Assembly: GCF_025698545.1 (NCBI RefSeq)
Contig: NC_068571.1
Span: 50,129,733-50,193,732 of the forward strand
Origin: Gossypium raimondii
Lineage: Eukaryota > Streptophyta > Magnoliopsida > Malvales > Malvaceae
Direction: 5' to 3'
DNA: 64,000 nucleotides
Position numbers and translations under genes: made by a program. Position 1 is the stretch's first letter. The number at the start of each line of letters is the position of its first letter. Shown piece after piece: positions 58,395 to 64,000 of the stretch. The notes beneath the pieces were generated by a model. That model saw only the letters and a program-made list of their open reading frames with translations. It searched no databases and was not told where the DNA came from.

Positions 58395-61118
58395 GGTATC
58401 TTCAAACGTCTCTGCTAAGAGACTCACTGAGTTTGATTGCTACAAAAGCAAAGCCGTTGATGCTACTGGGCTCTGCTCTTCATTACCCGGACTCGGCAAT
58501 ATAGGGTACCGTACCCGAGTCGACACGATCCGACACGGGATATGGGTCAGATCCGGAAAAAACCAGCTGACACGGCGGTGGGTGAAAACTGAGAGGAGAA
58601 GTGAAAGAAAAAAAACCTGATTTGCAGAGACGACAGAGAAGATACGGGTGATAGTAGGAGGAAGATGATGATCGAAGAAAGAGAGAAGTTTCAAATAAAT
58701 GAATAATAAAAGGTAAACTACATAAATGACTAATAGTAAATTTCTTTTTGGGTCACTTGACTTTAAAAATTTACAAAATGGTCATTCAAGTTATATTTTT
58801 GTTTTTTTAGTCCAAAATGTATTTTGCAGTTTTGACACATAAAATTTAATGTCATTTTGAGACTAAAAATTAAACGAACAAAAAAAAAAACCCATGGCAG
58901 CTTCACCACCAGTTCTTTCTGTTTCTATCACCGGCGGCACCATCTAACCCTTTTCTTCCATGACAGCTTCACTGATTCTTTTTGGGCTCTTCTGTTTTCC
59001 ATGATTTGAGTTGAATCAATTGATGATCTCTCTTTCTCATCTCCTCCTCAATTGTCATTCTTATATAGTTGGAAGATAAGAGTTGAACCTGTTAATTTGT
59101 GAGTCGATGTAAATCAGTTAAACCGAGGTAAAAATATTAGTTGAACTAATGGTCTCTATATTAATATTTATAAATTTTTAATAATTTTAAATATATAAAG
59201 AAAATAATGTTTTTTTTGTTACATGCTCATTTTAATTGATCATTTTTAAAAGAAAAAAATTAACATTTTAGCTAATGACAGAAATGTCAACTTGGAGAAA
59301 AATAGTTTTGGTACTATTTTAATTTTACTAAAAATTGTTTAGGAAATTACATAGTTTAAGTTGGGTTAAGCCTTTTTTTTTAATAGTCTTAATAGTTTCA
59401 CTAAATGTTTTACTAACATAGATACTAATTTGAGAAAAACAAATAGTTTAGATATCACTTGGGACAAAAAAAAAACAGTTTAAGTGTCAAGATGGGAAAA
59501 TGAGTATAGTTTAGGTACTAATTTGTGAGCTAATCATATAATATATACTAGAAATTTTATCACACATATATATGTATGTGAAAATCACGTATGTAGAATA
59601 TAGATATGTGTGTACAAATAACATATAAAAATAATGAAACGTATGGTTTGAAACTAATCAATAATAATACATTAAATATGTACCACATTAAAATGAAAAT
59701 AATTAGATTAAATTATGAGTAAAACGAAATTTAAACACAAAAATACATCAAATTAAAATTACTAAATAAATGCAATTGTTCATAATGTTGTTATGATCAA
59801 TCTCGTGATGGTGTGGACTTAATTTGTGACATTAATTTAATCAACAACATTATTAATACTAGTATATCTATCACACACGTATCCGTGTGAAAATATGTAT
59901 TTTAAATACATATGTGCTCAATCAATAACATTATCAATACATACAATTGATGAGGATAATAAAATATGCTTAATACAATTAAAATATAAATATTTTATTA
60001 AAATAGAGCTTTGGTTCAATGGTAAAGTTAGTTTTTTATTGCTATGTAAATGATATAGGTTTAATCTAATCACATATAAATTTTTTATTGATTTTAAATT
60101 AAAAGGTTAAACTATCTTGAATAATATGAGTTATTTTAATTACGAAGGATATTTTTATAATTTTCTAATTGAATTGGTGTTTTGTTAACTCGTGACAACT
60201 CAATCTAGGGTTTAAATATAATTGATGGAGATAATAAAATATTCATAATAAAATAAAATGTATAAAAATCAAAATAAATGTTTGGTTAAGTGGTAAATAT
60301 AATGTTTTTAGCAATGTGATGGGTGTAGGTTCAAATCTCTTTATTGTTTTTTATACTACTAATAAAATCTCGATTAAGTTAATCGACAACAATTCGATTA
60401 GAGAAATTATAAAATGACTATAGTGAGATTTGAACACATGTCAATTGCATTAAAATCCTTTAAATTTATCACTCAACTAAAATTTTGTTTTAATTTAATT
60501 ATACATTTTAATTTTATTATGCACATTTCTTACCACCATCAATCTGTATATCTATTTATACTTACAATTAATAAAATCATTTATTGAGTTGGTATCATAA
60601 CTCAATGAGCACCACCTTATTTAAGAAAATTACAAAATAATATGTTTAAAATAAAATATATTATTTAATAATGTTTTAATCTTTTATTCTTAAAAAAACC
60701 AATAAAATTTACATAGTATTTTATACGAATCGGACTACTAATTTGGTCATAAACCAAACTATATTTTAATAATTGTGTTGTTTGTAAGTATGGAATTTCG
60801 ACGTATAATATGTAAAATAATTATTTTGAGCTTACAATAATTTTACTACTTTTTATGAATTATTATAATTATGCATATAATTAATAATATATTACTTATT
60901 GATATGTAGATGTAATATTAAGAGAAATTATCATTTTATAAGAATTGAGATTAAAAAATACAAAATAATTTAATGAACTCAACGAAACTCGAAATTACAA
61001 TCCCATTTCCCAATTTGATTCTTACTCGGCCGCTCACCCTCACTGGAACGATTGGAATGCTCCTAATCTGAAACGCCCAACTCCACTCTACTATCCCTAC
61101 GCTCCGATCTCACAAAAA
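58395..61118. other. Divergent upstream region of ALF4 and TRS120
   Basis: 58395-58700 is GC-richer and should hold the ALF4 promoter and leader. 58710-58900 has a fragment of a MITE-like repeat (GGTCACTTGACTTTAAAAA, ACAAAATGGTCATTCAAG) whose partner end is not clear. 59100-59800 is AT-rich. 59810-60770 is R2 repeat. The last 150 bases before 61119 are C-rich and are the likely TRS120 leader. Confidence 0.5.
59810..60770. repeat. Dispersed repeat R2 cluster, both orientations
   Basis: 59810-60225 is the reverse of the 34720-35310 copy: it ends TTGGTGTTTTGTTAACTCGTG, ACAACTCAATCTAGGG and contains TCACACACGTATCCGTGTGA and ATACAATTGATGAGG. 60226-60580 holds TTTGGTTAAGTGGTAAAT, then GGGTGTAGGTTCAAATCTC 44 bases on (tRNA-like A and B boxes). 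The reversed version, TTTGAACACATGTCAATTGC, lies at about 60430. 60590-60770 begins another forward copy (TTGAGTTGGTATCATAACTC). Confidence 0.55.
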
Positions 61119-64000
61119 ATGGAACCCGATGTAAGCATCGAGACCTCCTGCATGATCCGGATCGCCGTCCTTCCAATCGGCGATGTACCTTCTACTCTCC
61201 TTCGGGACTACCACTCCATGCTACTGCGTCATTGCACCATCCCTCTCTCCACCATCAGCTCCTTCTACACGGAGCATCAGAAATCCCCTTTTGCTCACCA
61301 GCCTTGGGAAACCGGCTCGCTCCGGTTCAAATTTGTGTTGGGCGGTGCGCCGCCCAGCCCATGGGAAGATTTCCAGCCTCATCGCAAGATCCTCGGCGTA
61401 ATTGGCATCTGCCACTGTCCTTCCTCGCCAGATCTTGATCTCGTCATCGATCAATTCAATGCCGCCTGGAGAGGTTACTCTTCTGTTCTCGTTCAACGCT
61501 GCTTCGCCTTTTCTCCTGGCGATTCTCAAGTGAGTTATCTGAATTGGGGTTTTCGTTTACTTAATTATACCTTACACTTTTAAGTTCTAATTACCGGTAA
61601 TTTGCTGAAGGAATAATGTGATTTGTGTTTCTCAAACCTTTCATTTTTCGTGATAAACTAGAACAAAATCGAGCTGTTAGTGATTCCGTGGTCCACTTTT
61701 GTTTTCTGTTGCAGCTGGAAGACACTAAGAAGAGAGAAAACTTGGTTTTGTTTCCTCCTTCGGACCGTTCAGCGCAGGAACTTCACTTACAGACAATGAT
61801 GCAGGATATCTCTGCTTCATTATTGATGGAATTCGAGAAGTGGGTTCTTCAAGCAGAATCAGCTGGAACTATTTTGAAGACGCCTTTGGATTCTCAAGCA
61901 ACTCTTAGCTCTGAGGAGGTTTATGTTTAGGTGTCCTAGGCATTTGAATCTGTGCGTTTATTTGTTGTTTGTTAGCATGGCTTGGGAACTTTCTACTTAC
62001 TGAGTTTGTTTTGATAAAAATTATAATGCAGGTGATCAAGGCCAAAAAACGGAGACTTGCTCGTGCACAGAAGACAATAGGGGATTACTGTTTGTTAGCA
62101 GGATCACCTGTCGATGCAAATGCTCATTATTCAACTGCGCTTGAACTCGCAAGGTTGACTGCTGACTACTTCTGGTATGCTGGGGCATTGGAGGGTAGCG
62201 TTTGTGCCTTATTGGTAATTGTGGCCTCTGAACCAAACTCATCTGCTATTTGCAATATTTGTATGAGCCCTTAAACATGATTGGCTTATTTAAAATTTAT
62301 AGATGTGCATGAATAGAAACTAATGGATAAGGTTGGTTGCTCTGTTTCTGAAATTCATCATACAATTGCTTGCTCTCTCAAAAAAGTCACTATTAGGAAG
62401 TGTGTTTTCAAGTTCAGCTCCTACAATTTTTCAAAGAGGGATAAGTGAGGAATGTCTCTAAATTCTGTAAGTCAGTATTGGTGCTGCGACTCATGTCCAG
62501 TGATCATCTTTAGTTGAGGTTTATCATATTTGAATTGATGATGGTTTATTTCCCAATTGAGGGTTTATTGCATGTGTAGGGACCAATTTTTCGTCCTTCA
62601 TTGCTTCTCTATTTTTTATTTTTCACCAGGGTGGGTGGGGATGGGGTTCAGATGTGTTTGCATGTTAATGGCAAGTTTGCAGGTGATAATATTGAGCAAA
62701 CATCTATGAATATGATTTCTTCTTCTACCATGTATTTATTTGTTTTTCTTGTCATCAGGTTGATCGAATGGGCCAGAAGGATATAGCTATAGAAGATGAG
62801 GTTAGGTATCGCTATAATAGTGTCATTGTGCATTATAGGAAATCCTTCATTCAAGAGAATGCTCAGAGGTACATGTCCATTTATTCCTCTCATTTCAGTT
62901 ACAAATATTTCTAGAATGCTTGTTCTTTATGTTGTAGCCTTTTTATGATGTACCTTAACTTTTTTCAGTCTAATCTTATGAACTGCTGAAAAAAGTATTT
63001 AATTTATGAACATTTTTTTATTTTTAAAAAAGTAAAGTTTGCTGTCCGTCTTTAACCTTTTGAATACTAACAGTTTTAATTTTTTAAATGCAGAGTTTCA
63101 CCGCTTACCTTTGAACTGGAAGCTACTTTGAAATTGGCCAGGTTTCTATGCAGGTATATTTCAATGCTTAATGCCATTATCATCTCATTGGGCTTGCTTG
63201 TAAACAGAACGAGAACTAGTTTCCTCAATACTTGTTACAGTTATATTTTTCTGTATATTGACAATTTGGAATCATTATCATTTTCCTCTTATTTACTCTT
63301 GTCTGTGGTGTTCCTTAAGAAGGCATAAGATAGAGGCACTTTTAAGTCTGATCCTGTCTAAATTCCTAGATCTTGTCATAGTTTCTAAGTTAAACTCTGT
63401 TTGAAATGCTTAAATGTTTTCTTAATGAAAACTTTTTGAACCTTTTCTGGTTTATTATAGGAGAGAACTGGCTAAGGAGGTTGCAGAGTTGTTAACCAGT
63501 GCTGCCGATGGTGCAAAGTCTTTGATTGATGCAAGCGACAAACTCATATTATTTGTTGAAATAGCTCGTTTATTTGGTACTCTTGGTTATCAACGAAAAG
63601 CTGCCTTTTTCTCAAGGCAGGTAGCTCAGTTGTATCTACAACAAGAAAATAGATTTGCTGCTATTAGTGCCATGCAAGTGTTGGCAATGACCACAAAAGC
63701 ATATCGTGTTCAGAGTAGAACATCCATCTCAAAACAGTCTCTTTCCGATGTGAGTATAGAAGAATGGAGGAAATTATGTAGCACACATTTTATATGTTAA
63801 TAATAACATTTTATAAAGTTAACGCTGTCTAATTGACATTGTTCTCTCTTTGTAAAGTGTCATATTATAACAACCTGTGCTACTGTTTCTTTTATTGAAG
63901 GAAACTGAAACAGGTCATGTTGATAGTGGAAAAATGCATCATCAATCGGTAGTTTCACTGTTTGAGTCTCAATGGAGCACCTTGCAGATGGTTGTGCTGA
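61119..64000 (+). CDS. TRS120: TRAPP II complex subunit TRS120, 5' part
   Basis: Seven exons to the window edge: 61119..61529, 61715..61918, 62032..62214, 62759..62868, 63094..63153, 63461..63749, 63901..64000 (runs off). GT-AG borders, matching phases; about 452 residues visible of a protein over 1100 long in Arabidopsis. The start MEPDVSIETS is the known plant TRS120 start. Conserved words: DYHSMLLRH, ISSFYTEHQKSPF, GSLRFKFVLGG, ICHCPSSPDL, LQTMMQDI, SLLMEFEKWVL, EEVIKAKKRRL.RAQKTIGDYC, GSPVDANAHY, WYAGALEGSVCALL, RRELAKEVAELL, GYQRKAAFFSRQVAQLYLQQ. Tetratricopeptide-like helices are expected. Established: with TRS130, TRS120 defines the TRAPPII tether acting with Rab-A/Ypt31-type GTPases at the trans-Golgi and cell plate, needed for cytokinesis (Arabidopsis TRS120/VAN4). 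No damage seen in this part. Confidence 0.96.

Noticed and set aside
61221-61529. 102-codon antisense frame in TRS120 exon 1
   Set aside because: Shadow of a conserved coding exon on the other strand.
1-64000. CRISPR arrays, prophage, operons or bacterial defence systems
   Set aside because: The sequence is plant nuclear DNA; repeats found are tandem or transposon-derived, without spacer-repeat regularity.

Overview
This is nuclear DNA from a flowering plant. It is AT-rich, its genes carry introns with GT-AG borders, and the proteins are recognisably eudicot. Gene content and repeat style suggest Malvaceae, probably cotton (Gossypium); that is my inference, since no sequence search was possible. 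I support six protein-coding genes, two broken gene copies and a dense layer of transposable elements. I see no rRNA, functional tRNA, CRISPR or bacterial-type system.

Layout. 1-9.6 kb is AT-rich and gene-free; it holds a solo LTR (5284-5644) and a large non-autonomous repeat (about 6.7-8.1 kb). 9.6-10.3 kb (-) is an ERF003-like AP2/ERF transcription factor. 10.3-19.2 kb has no gene but holds a hAT-like element with an exact 8-bp target duplication (12697-13922), an inverted second copy of the 6.7-8.1 kb repeat, another solo LTR with a 5-bp duplication, a foldback MITE and SINE-like fragments. 19.3-25.6 kb is a three-level nest: a decayed copia polyprotein split by a solo LTR, which is split by a 3.5-kb TIR element that itself carries spliced-looking exons. 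27.1-29.9 kb (-) is a ten-exon receptor-like kinase. 30-43 kb is repeat-rich, with several small DNA elements, SINE-like copies, a LINE remnant and a JmjN-domain pseudogene (39.7-40.3 kb). 43.9-44.5 kb (+) is a small PNRC-motif protein. 45.3-47 kb holds hAT-like repeats. 48.9-51.5 kb (+) is a coiled-coil protein with two EAR-like DLN motifs. 53.7-54.4 kb (+) is a broken PHD-finger copy. 54.9-58.4 kb (-) is ALF4 in fourteen exons. 61.1 kb to the window end (+) is the 5' part of TRS120.

There is no operon logic. The DLN gene and ALF4 converge; ALF4 and TRS120 diverge across 2.7 kb of mostly repeat. By known family roles the genes cover transcription control (ERF003-like, DLN protein), signalling (RLK), mRNA-decay or nuclear cofactor function (PNRC motif, uncertain), SCF ubiquitin-ligase restraint and lateral-root initiation (ALF4), and Golgi/cell-plate trafficking (TRS120). 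The most unusual part is the nested 19.7-23.6 kb region: exact target duplications at two levels let the insertion order be read, and the innermost element contains phase-compatible exons of an unidentified gene.
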